In this document: piece by piece, positions 52,926 to 61,955 of the stretch
How positions within the stretch are numbered: position 1 is the stretch's first letter
How the letters are laid out: each line of letters starts with the position of its first letter
Assembly: GCA_027658995.1 (NCBI GenBank)
Contig: JAQDQK010000001.1
Span: forward strand, 372,001-436,000
DNA: 64,000 nt
Reading direction: 5' to 3'
Source: Propionibacteriaceae bacterium AM104-82
Lineage (GTDB): Bacteria > Actinomycetota > Actinomycetes > Propionibacteriales > Propionibacteriaceae
The notes under the pieces: model-generated
Database searches by the model: none
What the model was told of the DNA's origin: nothing
Seen by the model: only the letters and a program-made list of their open reading frames with translations
Position numbers and translations under genes: made by a program

Positions 52926-52981
52926 CGTGAAACCTCCTGGCTCGGGTGGGCGCTGCTCTGCTCCCGCTCAAGTTCTACCCC

Positions 52982-53010
52982 ATCATAGAGATTCTGTGAA
53001 GGTTCGATAA
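52982..53010 (-). promoter_or_regulatory. AT-rich promoter of the ridA-regulator-eda-kdgK cassette
   Basis: On the minus strand TTATCG (53010 to 53005), 17 bases, TATGAT (52987 to 52982) form a near-consensus sigma-70 promoter. It lies in a strikingly AT-rich patch (about 52978-53028, with a run AAAAAATTATG) in an otherwise GC-rich genome. The transcript start would be about 50 bases before the ridA ATG, and AGGAGG precedes that ATG. Confidence 0.7.
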
Positions 53011-53059
53011 AAAATTATGACCTTTGGGGTGAGCGAATGGCGCCCACAAGGGGGAGGCG

Positions 53060-53503
53060 TCAGGAGGAGCCCTCAGGCATCACGTCGGGGAGGGCGCGGC
53101 GGGCGGCGTACAGGACGAGCGCCGCGCCCACCAGCAGGCCCGCGAGCGTCACGGTGTGCTGCACGGACCAGCCGCGCAGCACGGCGGACCAGACAGCCAG
53201 GATCACGACGCCGGCCAGCGCCCACCAGGCGGGGGTCCTCCTGGCGCGCTTGACGGCGAAGCCGTACCAGGCGCCGGCTGCGGCGACGATCGCGCAGACC
53301 GCCGTCAGCGACGCGTGGAAGGCGCCGTACCCGAAGGGCATCGGCGAGAGCCAATTGTGGAAGGTGACGGGGCCGTCCGCGCCCGTGTTCGGGTCGCCCA
53401 TCCAGTTCATCGGATAGGTGGGGGCGATCGTCCAGGCGACGACCGCGGTCAGAACCACCGCCGAAGCAACCTGCCAACCCAACCTGCTGCGCGCCACACT
53501 CAT
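53060..53503 (-). CDS. Four-helix membrane protein, function unknown
   Basis: I do not recognise the family. The 147-residue protein has an N-terminal membrane helix (about residues 10-30), an extracytoplasmic loop with PTYPMNWMGDPNTGADGPVT, and three further helices (about 52-75, 85-103, 108-128) with basic cytoplasmic ends. ATG 53503 is preferred because CATCAT is six bases before it; an earlier ATG at 53521 would add six residues. It lies between the RidA cassette and a DUF4439 lipoprotein without evident link. Confidence 0.7.
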   Translation of the reverse strand: MSVARSRLGWQVASAVVLTAVVAWTIAPTYPMNWMGDPNTGADGPVTFHNWLSPMPFGYGAFHASLTAVCAIVAAAGAWYGFAVKRARRTPAWWALAGVVILAVWSAVLRGWSVQHTVTLAGLLVGAALVLYAARRALPDVMPEGSS

Positions 53504-53542
53504 GCGCAGATGATGGCCCACCCGGGGCCGGGCGTCAACGGA

Positions 53543-54472
53543 TCAGGCGGTCCAACCGGGCCAGAAGCCCAGCCTGCCGCCGACGGCCTGCACCGGGCCG
53601 ACCTGGGTCAGCATCGCCGTGCGCCATTCCTCCTCGTCGGAGGAGGCGACCAGGCGTGCGTAGCCGCCGAGCAGGTTCGTCTCGAGCGCCGCCCACCCGG
53701 AGCGGATCTCGTCCGGGGTGGACATCTCGTTGGGGAGCGCGAAGGCGGCCGGCTCGTCGGGAACCTCCCCGGTGATCGCGGCGCGCAGGTCGTTGCGCAG
53801 CCCCTTGACGATGGCCAGCCGGGCCGTGCCGAGCGCGTGCAGCGGGTCCTTGGAGCCGAGCCTGCCGAGCCCGACACCCAGCCCGTAGACCAGAGCCCAG
53901 GCGTGCCCGAGCGCGATGGGCAGCGAGGCCTCGAGCGTGGTGGGCTGCAGTCTCATCGGCACGGGGCCGTCGGCCAGCGGTTCGAGCGACTGGTTCGCCA
54001 GCGCCGACGCGCCAGCCGCCGCGGAGGCGTACATCAGGCGCACGTCCCCCTCGGCCGCGGACTTGGCCGCCGCGCCGAGATCCTTGACGGCGGCCGCGAC
54101 GCTCTCCGCGACCGTCGCGACGCCCGCCTCGACCGACGCGGCAGGGGTGGGGGCGGGGGTCTGCACCGCGAACGGCTCCTGGTCCTCGCCCCCGAACGGG
54201 TCGGGAAGGGCGAGCATTGCCAACTGCGCGTTGCACTGGGCGAGCGCGGCCTTCGCCCACGCCGTCGCAGTGAATCCGGGCGCGCCTGACAGTCCCTCGA
54301 CCGCGGCCCGCAGGCCGGCGAGCGACGACTGCGCGGCGCTGGCCTCGGGGGCCTGGGACGGGGCGGGAGGGGTCGGTGCGACCGCGGGAGAGCCGGAGAT
54401 CACGGGGCTCGCCGCGCAGCCGCTCACGCCCAGGACAAGGGTGGCGAGGGCGGCGCGACGAGTCAATGGCAT
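53543..54472 (-). CDS. DUF4439-domain lipoprotein
   Basis: The 309-residue protein has a lipoprotein signal peptide with lipobox GVSGC at about residue 19, a Pro/Ala/Ser linker, and a DUF4439 ferritin-like helical domain near the C-terminus (about 160-305, with LPIALGHAWALVYGLGVGLG). The central region holds a low-complexity Ala/Pro stretch. DUF4439 genes are usually found next to rimP in actinobacteria, as here; function is unknown, and metal binding has not been shown to my knowledge. TAGTCT lies six bases before the ATG. Confidence 0.85.
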   Translation of the reverse strand: MPLTRRAALATLVLGVSGCAASPVISGSPAVAPTPPAPSQAPEASAAQSSLAGLRAAVEGLSGAPGFTATAWAKAALAQCNAQLAMLALPDPFGGEDQEPFAVQTPAPTPAASVEAGVATVAESVAAAVKDLGAAAKSAAEGDVRLMYASAAAGASALANQSLEPLADGPVPMRLQPTTLEASLPIALGHAWALVYGLGVGLGRLGSKDPLHALGTARLAIVKGLRNDLRAAITGEVPDEPAAFALPNEMSTPDEIRSGWAALETNLLGGYARLVASSDEEEWRTAMLTQVGPVQAVGGRLGFWPGWTA

Positions 54473-54478
54473 TGCCCC

Positions 54479-54484
54479 AGACTA
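54479..54484 (-). promoter_or_regulatory. -10 box (TAGTCT) for the DUF4439 gene
   Basis: On the minus strand TAGTCT is six bases before the ATG at 54472. It is divergent from the rimP promoter about 40 bases away. Confidence 0.55.
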
Positions 54485-54523
54485 GTGCCCATGCGAGCGG
54501 CGGCCGACCCCGGCGGGTGCCGG

Positions 54524-54529
54524 TATGCT
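54524..54529 (+). promoter_or_regulatory. -10 box (TATGCT) for the rimP-nusA operon
   Basis: TATGCT lies 43 bases before the rimP ATG, so this transcript has a leader, with AGGGAG as ribosome site. It is the first promoter of the rimP-nusA operon. Confidence 0.5.
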
Positions 54530-54572
54530 TGGCGCTCACAACAAGGCGAACAACCGGATAGGGAGTCTCGAC

Positions 54573-55052
54573 ATGCAGGAATCGCAGATCGCTGCGCTCA
54601 TTGAGCCGATCCTTTCGGCGCACGGGCTGGAACTCGACCGCCTCGACGTGACCCCCATCGGTAAGCGCTCCGTGCTGAGGGTCACCGTCGACGGCGACGG
54701 ACCCGATGGGCACGGCCCCCTTCTTGACGACATCGCGGAGGCTTCCTCGGCCATCTCGGCCGCGCTCGACGCCAGCCCCGCGGTCGGCAGCGCCCCCTAC
54801 ACGCTCGAGGTCAGCACCCGCGGCGTCTCCAAGCCCCTGACGGAGGCGAAGCACTACCGCCGCAACGCGGGGCGCCTCGTCAAGGTATGGGTGGGCGAGG
54901 AGCAGAGCATCGGGCGGATCGTCGGGGTCGACGGCGAGACGCTCACCCTTGATGTGGACGGTGAACAGCGCGAACTCGCGCTTCCCAGCATCGACAAGGC
55001 CGTGGTCCAGGTTGAGATGAACCGGGCGGCCGCAGAGGACGAGGAGAACTGA
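54573..55052 (+). CDS. rimP: Ribosome maturation factor RimP
   Basis: RimP helps to assemble the 30S subunit. The 159-residue protein has the N-terminal alpha/beta domain with [24 protein letters not shown] and the SRxGLxRPL-equivalent segment [23 protein letters not shown] near 93, then an SH3-like C-terminal domain ([19 protein letters not shown]). ATG 54573 has AGGGAG eight bases upstream. Only one base separates the stop from nusA. The family and order (rimP-nusA) are standard. Confidence 0.95.
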   Translation: MQESQIAALIEPILSAHGLELDRLDVTPIGKRSVLRVTVDGDGPDGHGPLLDDIAEASSAISAALDASPAVGSAPYTLEVSTRGVSKPLTEAKHYRRNAGRLVKVWVGEEQSIGRIVGVDGETLTLDVDGEQRELALPSIDKAVVQVEMNRAAAEDEEN

Positions 55053-55053
55053 G

Positions 55054-56028
55054 ATGGACGTTGATCTGGCTGCCCTGAGGGCGATCGAGCGGGATCGGGA
55101 GATCCCGATGGAGTACCTCCTCAAGACCCTCGAGGACGCGCTGCTGAACGCGTACCACAAGACCCCCCACGCGCTGCGCGGCGTCAAGGTCGAGGTCGAC
55201 CGCCGCTCCGGCAAGGTCTCGGTGCTGGCCCCGGAGTTCGACGACGACGACGAGATCATCGGCTACTTCGACGACACCCCCGAGGACTTCGGCCGGATCG
55301 CCGCCGCCACCGCCCGTCAGGTCATCTTCCAGCGCATCCGTGAGGCCGAGGACGACCAGAAGTTCGGCCACTTCGCGGGCAGCGAGGGTGACATCCTCGT
55401 CGGCACCATCCAGCAGGACCGCGACTCCAAGTCCGTCCGGGTCGACCTGGGCGCCCTCGAGGCGATCATGCCGCTCGCCGAGCAGGTGCCGGGCGAGGAC
55501 TACTCGCACGGCCGCAGGCTGCGCGTCTACGTCGTGGCCGTCCGCCGCGAACTGCGCGGCCCGCAGGTCGTCGTGTCGCGCACGCACCCCAACCTGGTGC
55601 GCAAACTGTTCGCGCTCGAGGTCCCGGAGATCGACAAGGGCATCGTCGAGATCAAGGAGATCGCCCGCGAGGCCGGTCACCGCACCAAGATCGCCGTGAA
55701 GTCCAACGACCCGAACGTCTCCGCGAAGGGCGCGTTCATCGGGCCGATGGGGCAGCGCGTTCGCGCCGTCACCAACGAACTGGGGGAGGAGAAGATCGAC
55801 ATCGTCGACTACTCCGACGACCCGACGAAGTTCGTGGCCGCGGCGCTGTCGCCTGCCAAGGTGCTGTCGGTGACGGTGGTCGATGAGTCGGCGCGCGCCT
55901 GCCGCGCGATCGTGCCCGACTACCAGTTGTCGCTGGCGATCGGACGCGAGGGGCAGAACGCCCGGCTCGCGGCGCGCCTGACGGGGTGGCGCATCGACAT
56001 TCAGCCAGACGTGACCGCGCAGTCCTGA
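55054..56028 (+). CDS. nusA: Transcription termination/antitermination factor NusA
   Basis: NusA binds RNA polymerase and modulates pausing and termination. The 324-residue protein has the N-terminal polymerase-binding domain (about 1-100), an S1 domain (about 105-170), and two KH domains, with [25 protein letters not shown] motif near 226 and [18 protein letters not shown] near 299. It ends without the C-terminal acidic repeats, as in other actinobacteria. The ATG starts two bases after the rimP stop. The next gene of the usual operon, ylxR, is 2.7 kb away because two genes intervene. Confidence 0.96.
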   Translation: MDVDLAALRAIERDREIPMEYLLKTLEDALLNAYHKTPHALRGVKVEVDRRSGKVSVLAPEFDDDDEIIGYFDDTPEDFGRIAAATARQVIFQRIREAEDDQKFGHFAGSEGDILVGTIQQDRDSKSVRVDLGALEAIMPLAEQVPGEDYSHGRRLRVYVVAVRRELRGPQVVVSRTHPNLVRKLFALEVPEIDKGIVEIKEIAREAGHRTKIAVKSNDPNVSAKGAFIGPMGQRVRAVTNELGEEKIDIVDYSDDPTKFVAAALSPAKVLSVTVVDESARACRAIVPDYQLSLAIGREGQNARLAARLTGWRIDIQPDVTAQS

Positions 56029-56080
56029 CGCGGGGGCGCCCCGGGCGCTAGGATGCGCGTTTTCGGGGGCGGCCGGATCA

Positions 56081-56100
56081 TCGCGTAAGATTTCACGCGA
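56081..56100 (+). promoter_or_regulatory. -10 box and inverted repeat at the start of the LTA-synthase-like gene
   Basis: TAAGAT (56086-56091) is eight bases before the ATG at 56100. TCGCGT (56081-56086) and ACGCGA (56095-56100) form an inverted repeat with an 8-base spacer around it, covering the -10 box and start. A repressor bound here would block transcription. Confidence 0.5.
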
Positions 56101-57974
56101 TGACTGCCGTTCGCCCCACGTTCACCCAGCGTTTGCTCCACCCCCGCCATGTGTGGGGGCGGCTGATCGTGCTGCTGCTTCCCGTCGCCGTGCTCGGCGT
56201 CTGGTTGAAGTTGCTGCGGATCGGTAACTTCTTCCCCCAGGCGGGGCCCGTCGAGGTGCTTGCGAAGGTGGCCTCCGATCTGGCATTCGGCGCTGCCTGG
56301 GTGCTGCTGTGGATGCTGGCCTGCTGGTTCACCCGCGGCACAGCACGCACCGTGGTGTTCTACCTTGCACACCTGGCGACGATCGTCATCGGTGTGTTCA
56401 CGGTGATCAACCACGAGTACGTGAGCCGCACCGGCAACCCGCTCACCTGGGAGGAGATGGCCTACGCGTGGCGCCAGCAGGGCGAGTTGTCCTCGCTGCT
56501 GCAGTCGCAGATGAGTTCCACCGTGATCGCGCTGCTCGCGCTCGCGGTCCTGGTGCCCGTCGTGGCGCCGCCGCTGCTCGGGCCGCTCGTCAGCAGGCTG
56601 CTGCGCAAGCGCCCGGGTAAGAAGGCGAAGTCCGCGGCAGTCGCGGTGCTCGCGTTGCTGCTTGTGCTCTCCAGTTGGAGCGCCCCGACGGTGTCGGCCG
56701 CGTTCTCGCTCGCCGCCCCCGTCCAGTTGGCCGTGACGCCCGTGCGTGAGGCGATGGCCTACCCCGAGGACCTCGCCGATCCGACGGTGCTCCCCACCCC
56801 CGACGCGACGAAACTGGTCGACAGGGACGGCAAGCACAAGAACCTTGTCGTGATCACGCTCGAGTCGCACCGGGCGACCTCGACGCTTCCCGAGACCAGG
56901 CAGAGCGTCACGCCCGTGATGGACGCGCTCGCCAGCTCGGCGATCCGGCCGGAGCGCGGCTACGCCGTGCTTCCGCACACGTCCAAGGCGCTGACCGCCG
57001 TCACCTGCGGCATCTCGCCCGCCCTCGACAGCGAGAACAGCGAGGCCGACCCGGGCAGCCTGCCCGCCAAGTGCCTCCCCGAGCTGCTGGGGGAGCAGGG
57101 CTATTCGTCCGCGTTCTTCCAGTCCGCGACAGAGAACTTCGAGCGCAGGCGCGGCACGGTCGCCAACTTCGGCTACCAGGACTTCACCCCCGTCGACGAG
57201 ATGAGCCCGATCGGGTTCAGGCGCGTCAACTACTTCGGCTACGAGGACGACATCATGCTCGACCCGGCCCGCAAGTGGCTGGTCGCGCACTCGGGGCAGC
57301 CGTTCATGCTCGGCATGCTGACCGTGACGGGGCACCACGACTATGCGCTCGAGGGCTTCGACCTGATCGACTTCGTCGACGATCCGCTGCTGAACAAGTA
57401 CCTCAACGGCATCCACTACCAGGACCAGTTCGTCGGCCACGTCCTCGACATGTTCAAGGAACTCGGCCTCTACGACAACACCGTCTTCGTCATCACCGGC
57501 GACCACGGCGAGGGCTTCGGCGAGCACCGGATCTTCCAGCATGACAACACCATCTACGACGAGGGGCTGCGCATCCCCTACCTGATCATCGACCCCTCCA
57601 AGGAGGGCAAGCTGGTCGAGGGACCTGCCAACCAGATGGCGGTGCTGCCCACCGCGGTCGACCTCCTCGGCTTCGACCTGGTCAGCGACACGGACTACAA
57701 GCCGTCCCTGATGAGCGACGAGCCGCAGGGCCCGGTCGTGGCCACCTGTTACGCGCGGGGTCGCTGCGCCGCCACCATGGACGGCGACATGAAGGTCATC
57801 CACCACTTCGGAGACCGGCGCGACGAGGTCTACGACCTCTCCGTCGACCCCTACGAGACCAACGACCTCGCGGCCAGCACCGACCCGGGCTGGATCTCCG
57901 AGCAGAGCGACATCGCGCTCAAGTGGTACCTGGAGGCCGAGAACGCGTACGCGGCCTACCACGAGTCCAAGTAG
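56100..57974 (+). CDS. LTA synthase/sulfatase-family phosphoglycerol transferase-like membrane protein
   Basis: The 624-residue protein has about five N-terminal membrane helices (residues 20-210) and an extracytoplasmic alkaline-phosphatase-type domain. KNLVVITLESHRATST near 255 carries the metal-binding Glu and the likely Thr/Ser nucleophile, and VITGDHGEGFGEHRIFQHDN near 463 holds the Asp/His metal ligands. The architecture fits LtaS-like phosphoglycerol transferases or sulfatases; substrates in high-GC actinobacteria, which rarely have classical lipoteichoic acid, are unclear (lipoglycan or glycan decoration is possible). It follows nusA by 71 bases with its own promoter, and interrupts the nusA-ylxR-infB operon. 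Confidence 0.85.
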   Translation: MTAVRPTFTQRLLHPRHVWGRLIVLLLPVAVLGVWLKLLRIGNFFPQAGPVEVLAKVASDLAFGAAWVLLWMLACWFTRGTARTVVFYLAHLATIVIGVFTVINHEYVSRTGNPLTWEEMAYAWRQQGELSSLLQSQMSSTVIALLALAVLVPVVAPPLLGPLVSRLLRKRPGKKAKSAAVAVLALLLVLSSWSAPTVSAAFSLAAPVQLAVTPVREAMAYPEDLADPTVLPTPDATKLVDRDGKHKNLVVITLESHRATSTLPETRQSVTPVMDALASSAIRPERGYAVLPHTSKALTAVTCGISPALDSENSEADPGSLPAKCLPELLGEQGYSSAFFQSATENFERRRGTVANFGYQDFTPVDEMSPIGFRRVNYFGYEDDIMLDPARKWLVAHSGQPFMLGMLTVTGHHDYALEGFDLIDFVDDPLLNKYLNGIHYQDQFVGHVLDMFKELGLYDNTVFVITGDHGEGFGEHRIFQHDNTIYDEGLRIPYLIIDPSKEGKLVEGPANQMAVLPTAVDLLGFDLVSDTDYKPSLMSDEPQGPVVATCYARGRCAATMDGDMKVIHHFGDRRDEVYDLSVDPYETNDLAASTDPGWISEQSDIALKWYLEAENAYAAYHESK

Positions 57975-58006
57975 CGCATCCAACAAGTAGCGCCAACCAG
58001 TAGCGC
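57969..58006 (+). repeat. Repeated AGTAGCGC after the LTA-synthase-like stop codon
   Basis: AAGTAGCGC at 57969-57977 (TAG is the stop codon), again at 57985-57993, and AGTAGCGC at 57999-58006. Periods are 16 and 14 bases. Confidence 0.7.
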
Positions 58007-58048
58007 CGAGGGGCCGCGGCCGGGTTGATTCCCGACCGCGGCCCCTCG
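58007..58048. terminator. Terminator between the LTA-synthase-like gene and the convergent secreted protein gene
   Basis: An 18-bp stem with one mismatch (arms 58007-58024 and 58031-58048, core CGAGGGGCCGCGG/CCGCGGCCCCTCG) around loop TTGATT. It lies 33 bases after the plus-strand stop and 8 bases beyond the minus-strand stop, so it can serve both. Confidence 0.8.
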
Positions 58049-58056
58049 TTGCCGGC

Positions 58057-58626
58057 TCAGCCCTTGTGGCCGCCGCGCATCGAGACGATGCCTGCGTCGA
58101 GCGCCTTCTGGACGGCGTCGGCCTCGCTCTGCGTGAGCTTCCCGTCGGTGACGGCCTGCGCGAGGGCCTCCTTCTGGTCTGCGGTGCGCTGCGCGTCCTC
58201 GGCGGCGCGAAGCTCCGCCAGGGCGTCGGTGACCTTCTGCTCGTCGAGCTTCAACTCGGACGCAAGGGCCTTGGCGAACGCGGCCTCGCGCGCGGTGCGC
58301 TCGGCCTCGGTCGGGGCGGTGCGCGTGCCCTCCTCGGGCCGGGTCGCCTCCCTTGCCGCCTTGAGGGCTTCGGTCAGGGCGGCCTCCTCGACGCCGAGCT
58401 TCGACGCGAGCGCCGCAGTGTCGAAGCCCCCACCGCGGTGTCCGCCCCGCTCGGGGCCGCCGCCCTTCTCGCGGCCGGGCTCGTCGGTGCCCCTCGCGGG
58501 GGCCTGGGAGGCGGTCGCCGACGGGGTGGGGGAGGTGGTCTCCGCATTGGCCAACGACGTGGCGCCGACGCCGATGCCCGCGGCCATCGCCGCGGCCGAG
58601 ATCCCGATGATCATCTTCTTACTCAT
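58057..58626 (-). CDS. Secreted protein with repeated helical units, function unknown
   Basis: The 189-residue protein has a signal peptide (about residues 1-28, ending NAETT), a Ser/Pro/Gly linker with a GGGPERGGHRGGG stretch, and three related helical repeats: LASKLGVEEAALTEALK, LASELKLDEQKVTDALA and VTDGKLTQSEADAVQKALD. Such LGVxxxxLxxAL repeats occur in exported proteins of actinobacteria; no function is known to me. ATG 58626 follows GGAAGGGAC and begins the signal peptide; upstream in-frame sequence is not a leader. It is antisense to the operon direction and lies between the LTA-synthase-like gene and ylxR. Confidence 0.8.
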   Translation of the reverse strand: MSKKMIIGISAAAMAAGIGVGATSLANAETTSPTPSATASQAPARGTDEPGREKGGGPERGGHRGGGFDTAALASKLGVEEAALTEALKAAREATRPEEGTRTAPTEAERTAREAAFAKALASELKLDEQKVTDALAELRAAEDAQRTADQKEALAQAVTDGKLTQSEADAVQKALDAGIVSMRGGHKG

Positions 58627-58719
58627 GGATGTCCCTTCCTGCTGTTCCGGACTGTCCGGATGATGACAAAGGTGACGACGCTGCCTGTGACGGCGCTGTG
58701 GCGAGGCTGGCAAAGCGCG

Positions 58720-58725
58720 TAGGAT
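58720..58725 (+). promoter_or_regulatory. -10 box (TAGGAT) for ylxR-infB
   Basis: TAGGAT is eight bases before the GTG at 58734. It would drive ylxR and infB, which are cut off from nusA by the two inserted genes. Confidence 0.5.
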
Positions 58726-58733
58726 CGGTGCCC

Positions 58734-58991
58734 GTGAGCCCCGAACGCACCTGCATCGCCTGCCGAGGCCGCGCTCCCCAGTCGGAGTTGCTGCGCTTGG
58801 TGCGGCGCGGTGATCTCGTCATCGACGCCACCTCGCCGAGGCTTCCGGGACGGGGCGCCTATCTGCACCACGGCTGCCTCGACCTGGCAGAGAAGCGCCA
58901 GGCCATCCGCCGTAGTTTCGGGCCAGGGGCGGTTCTGGACCCCTCCGTCAGGGCTCTAAGTGGAAGCGCGGGCGACGGCGGGTTAAGATAG
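58734..58991 (+). CDS. rnpM: YlxR/RnpM-family RNA-binding protein
   Basis: The 85-residue protein has the DUF448 pattern: ERTCIACRGR at residue 4 with two cysteines, ELLRLVRRGD, PGRGAYLHHGC near 42, and a basic helix. YlxR proteins bind RNA and, in firmicutes, modulate RNase P (RnpM); in E. coli-type genomes the gene lies in the nusA-infB operon. GTG 58734 has a TAGGAT box eight bases before it. infB follows after a 156-base leader. Confidence 0.9.
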   Translation: MSPERTCIACRGRAPQSELLRLVRRGDLVIDATSPRLPGRGAYLHHGCLDLAEKRQAIRRSFGPGAVLDPSVRALSGSAGDGGLR

Positions 58992-59147
58992 TGGGCGGCC
59001 TGCGTCCGCGCAGGTGCATCGTTCCACGCCCGAGAGGGCGGCAACCAGAAGGTGGGCTAACGCTCATGACCACTCGATGAGTACCCAACGATGACCAAGC
59101 AGAACTAGGGACCCCGGCCTTGGAGGTCGGACCCACGAAGGAGAGTA
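58992..59147 (+). promoter_or_regulatory. infB leader, 156 bases
   Basis: No gene is seen. TAAGAT at 58984-58989, in the end of ylxR, could be an extra -10 box. GGACCCCGGCC...AGGTCGG-type pairing before the ribosome site may form a weak hairpin. AAGGAGAG (59138-59145) precedes the GTG of infB by a few bases. I see no known riboswitch. Confidence 0.35.
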
Positions 59148-61955
59148 GTGGCTAAGCCTCGAGTCCACGAGATCGCCAAGGAGATCGGGATCACCAGCAA
59201 GGAACTCCTTGCAAAACTCGGAGAGATGGGCGAATACGTTCGCGGTCCGTCCTCCACCCTGGAAGCACCCGTCGTGCGTCGCATCCGCGAAGCGTTCGAC
59301 GGTGGCTCCGACGCACCCAAGGCCCCCGCCGCGAAGGCGGAGGCACCTGCCCCCAAGCCCGCCGCGGCGAAGCCCGCGGCCCCGGCCGCGCCGAGCGCAC
59401 CCAGCGCCCCGGCTGCGACCCCCGGCGCCCCCGAGCCGACGGCACCGCCGGCTGCTGAGGCGCCCCGACCAAGCACACCCCGCCCGGCCCCGCGCCCGGC
59501 GGCGGCCAGCGACGCGAAGCCGGCGACCCCGGCCGCGCGTCCGTCGGCCCCTCGTCCCGCGGCGCCGGCCCCCAGCCGTCCCGCGGCGACCCCCGGCCCG
59601 CGCCCCGGTGCCCCGACGCCGCGCCCCGGCGGCGGAGCCCCGACGCCCGGCCCGCGCAAGCCCGGCGCCCCGCGCCCCGGCAACAACCCGTTCGCTCCCG
59701 CTCAGGGGATGGGAACCCAGCAGCGTCGTCCGGGCAACCGCCCCGACGGCCAGCGTCGCGAGGGTGGCCCCGCACGTCCCGGCCAGGGCGACCAGCGGAT
59801 GCCCCGTCCCGGTGGCACCGGCGGCGTTCCCGGCATGCCGCGCCCCAACCCGGCCATGATGCCCAAGACGGCCAACGCCGCGATCGGTGCGCGTCCGTCG
59901 CGTCCCGGTCAGGGCGGTCCCGGCCGCGGCCGCCCCGGTGGTGGCGGCGGCGGTGGTAACCGTCCCGGTGGCGGTGGCCCGCCCATGGGTGGTCCCGTCG
60001 GTGGTCGCGGCGGTGGCCGCGGTCGCGGTGGCACGCAGGGCGCCTTCGGTCGCGGTGGTGCAGGCGGCAAGCGCGGACGCAAGTCGAAGAAGCAGCGCAG
60101 GCAAGAGTTCGATCAGATGGAGGCCCCGTCGATCGGCGGCGTGCGCGTCCGCAAGGGCGACGGCCAGACCGTCCGCCTGCGTCGCGGCGCATCGCTGACC
60201 GACCTCGCCGAGAAGATCGGCGTCGAGCCGGCGTCGCTCGTGCAGGTGCTGTTCCACCTGGGCGAGATGGTCACGGCCACCCAGTCGGTCGCCGACGACA
60301 CCCTCGAGGTGCTCGGCGCTGAGCTCGACTACAACATCGAGGTCGTCTCGCCCGAGGACGAGGACCGCGAACTGCTGGAGAGCTTCGACCTGGAGTTCGG
60401 CGAGGACATCGGCGACGAGGAGGACCTCGCGGCCCGCCCGCCGGTCGTCACCGTCATGGGTCACGTCGACCACGGCAAGACCAAGCTCCTCGACGCGCTG
60501 CGCAACTCCAACGTGCAGGCACGCGAGGCCGGCGGCATCACGCAGGCCATCGGCGCGTACCAGGTCGAGACCGAGGTCGACGGCAACGAGCGCAAGATCA
60601 CCTTCATCGACACCCCGGGCCACGAGGCGTTCACCGCCATGCGTGCCCGTGGCGCGAAGTCCACGGATATCGCGGTGCTCGTGGTCGCGGCCGACGACGG
60701 CGTGATGCCCCAGACGATTGAGGCCCTCAACCACGCAAAGGCGGCCGATGTGCCCGTCGTGGTCGCGGTCAACAAGATCGACAAGGACACCGCCGACCCG
60801 ACGCGCGTGCGTGGTCAGCTCTCCGAGTTCGGGCTGGTTCCCGAGGAGTACGGCGGCGACGTCCAGTTCGTCGACGTCTCCGCCGTCACCGGCCAGGGCC
60901 TCGACGAGCTGCTCGAGTCGATCGTGCTGACGGCAGACGCAGCGCTCGACCTGCGCGCCAACCCGGACATGCCCGCCCAGGGCGTCGCCATCGAGGCGCA
61001 CCTCGACAAGGGTCGCGGCCCCGTCGCGACCGTCCTGGTGCACCGCGGCACGCTGCGGATCGGCGACTCGATCGTCGCGGGTTCGGCCCATGGCCGCGTC
61101 CGCGCGCTGATCAACGATCAGGGCGAGAGCGTCCCGGAGGCTCCTCCGTCGATGCCGGTGCAGTTGCTCGGCCTCACCTCGGTGCCAGGCGCAGGCGACA
61201 ACGTGCTTGTCGTCGACGACGACCGGATGGCCCGCCAGATCGCCGACAAGCGCGAGGCGCGGATGCGTGCGGCACAGCAGGCCAAGACCAGCCGTCGCAA
61301 GACCCTCGATCAGCTCTTCGAGCAGCTCGAGAAGGGCGAGACGCAGGAACTGCTGCTCATCCTCAAGGGCGACGGCGCCGGTTCTGTCGAGGCCCTCGAG
61401 GACGCCCTCAGCAAGATCGAGGTCGGCGAAGAGGTGTCGCTGCGCGTCATTGACCGCGGTGTCGGTGCGATCACCGAGACCAACGTGTCGCTTGCCGCCG
61501 CGTCGAAGGCCGTCATCATCGGCTTCAACGTGCGGCCCACGCCGCACGCCGCCCAGCTTGCCGACCGCGAGAACGTGGACATCCGGTTCTACTCGGTCAT
61601 CTACTCGGCCATCGACGAGATCGAGGCCGCGCTCAAGGGCATGCTCAAGCCGATCTACGCCGAGGAGACCCGCGGTCACGCGGAGATCCGCGAGGTGTTC
61701 CGCTCCTCCAAGTTCGGAAACATCGCCGGCTGTATGGTCTCCGACGGCGTCATCCGCCGCAACGCCAAGGCGCGCCTGCTGCGCGACGGTGTCGTCATCG
61801 CCGACACCTCGATCGCATCGCTTCGTCGCGAGAAGGACGACGTCACCGAGGTCCGCGAGGGCTTCGAGTGTGGTCTGACTGTCGCGAACTACAACGACAT
61901 CAAGATCGGTGACGTCATCGAGACGTACGAGATGGTGGAGAAGGAGCGCGAATGA
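59148..61955 (+). CDS. infB: Translation initiation factor IF-2
   Basis: IF-2 brings initiator tRNA to the 30S subunit. The 935-residue protein has an N-terminal IF2_N domain (residues 1-50, [22 protein letters not shown]), a Pro/Ala/Gly/Arg-rich linker of about 250 residues (60-315), a second IF2_N domain near 320-385, the GTPase with [14 protein letters not shown] near 438, [15 protein letters not shown] near 487 and NKIDK near 543, then the beta barrels and C2 domain. The linker is strongly low-complexity, with Gly-Gly-Arg runs near its end. GTG 59148 follows AAGGAG. rbfA follows with a four-base overlap. Confidence 0.97.
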   Translation: MAKPRVHEIAKEIGITSKELLAKLGEMGEYVRGPSSTLEAPVVRRIREAFDGGSDAPKAPAAKAEAPAPKPAAAKPAAPAAPSAPSAPAATPGAPEPTAPPAAEAPRPSTPRPAPRPAAASDAKPATPAARPSAPRPAAPAPSRPAATPGPRPGAPTPRPGGGAPTPGPRKPGAPRPGNNPFAPAQGMGTQQRRPGNRPDGQRREGGPARPGQGDQRMPRPGGTGGVPGMPRPNPAMMPKTANAAIGARPSRPGQGGPGRGRPGGGGGGGNRPGGGGPPMGGPVGGRGGGRGRGGTQGAFGRGGAGGKRGRKSKKQRRQEFDQMEAPSIGGVRVRKGDGQTVRLRRGASLTDLAEKIGVEPASLVQVLFHLGEMVTATQSVADDTLEVLGAELDYNIEVVSPEDEDRELLESFDLEFGEDIGDEEDLAARPPVVTVMGHVDHGKTKLLDALRNSNVQAREAGGITQAIGAYQVETEVDGNERKITFIDTPGHEAFTAMRARGAKSTDIAVLVVAADDGVMPQTIEALNHAKAADVPVVVAVNKIDKDTADPTRVRGQLSEFGLVPEEYGGDVQFVDVSAVTGQGLDELLESIVLTADAALDLRANPDMPAQGVAIEAHLDKGRGPVATVLVHRGTLRIGDSIVAGSAHGRVRALINDQGESVPEAPPSMPVQLLGLTSVPGAGDNVLVVDDDRMARQIADKREARMRAAQQAKTSRRKTLDQLFEQLEKGETQELLLILKGDGAGSVEALEDALSKIEVGEEVSLRVIDRGVGAITETNVSLAAASKAVIIGFNVRPTPHAAQLADRENVDIRFYSVIYSAIDEIEAALKGMLKPIYAEETRGHAEIREVFRSSKFGNIAGCMVSDGVIRRNAKARLLRDGVVIADTSIASLRREKDDVTEVREGFECGLTVANYNDIKIGDVIETYEMVEKERE

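Noticed and set aside
58992..59147. tRNA or riboswitch in the infB leader
   Set aside because: No cloverleaf, T-loop GTTCGA-type motif or known riboswitch core could be found by eye.
59064..61679. Long minus-strand frame over infB
   Set aside because: It is a shadow of the low-complexity linker and GTPase of IF-2 and shows only repetitive Gly/Ala/Thr/Arg sequence.
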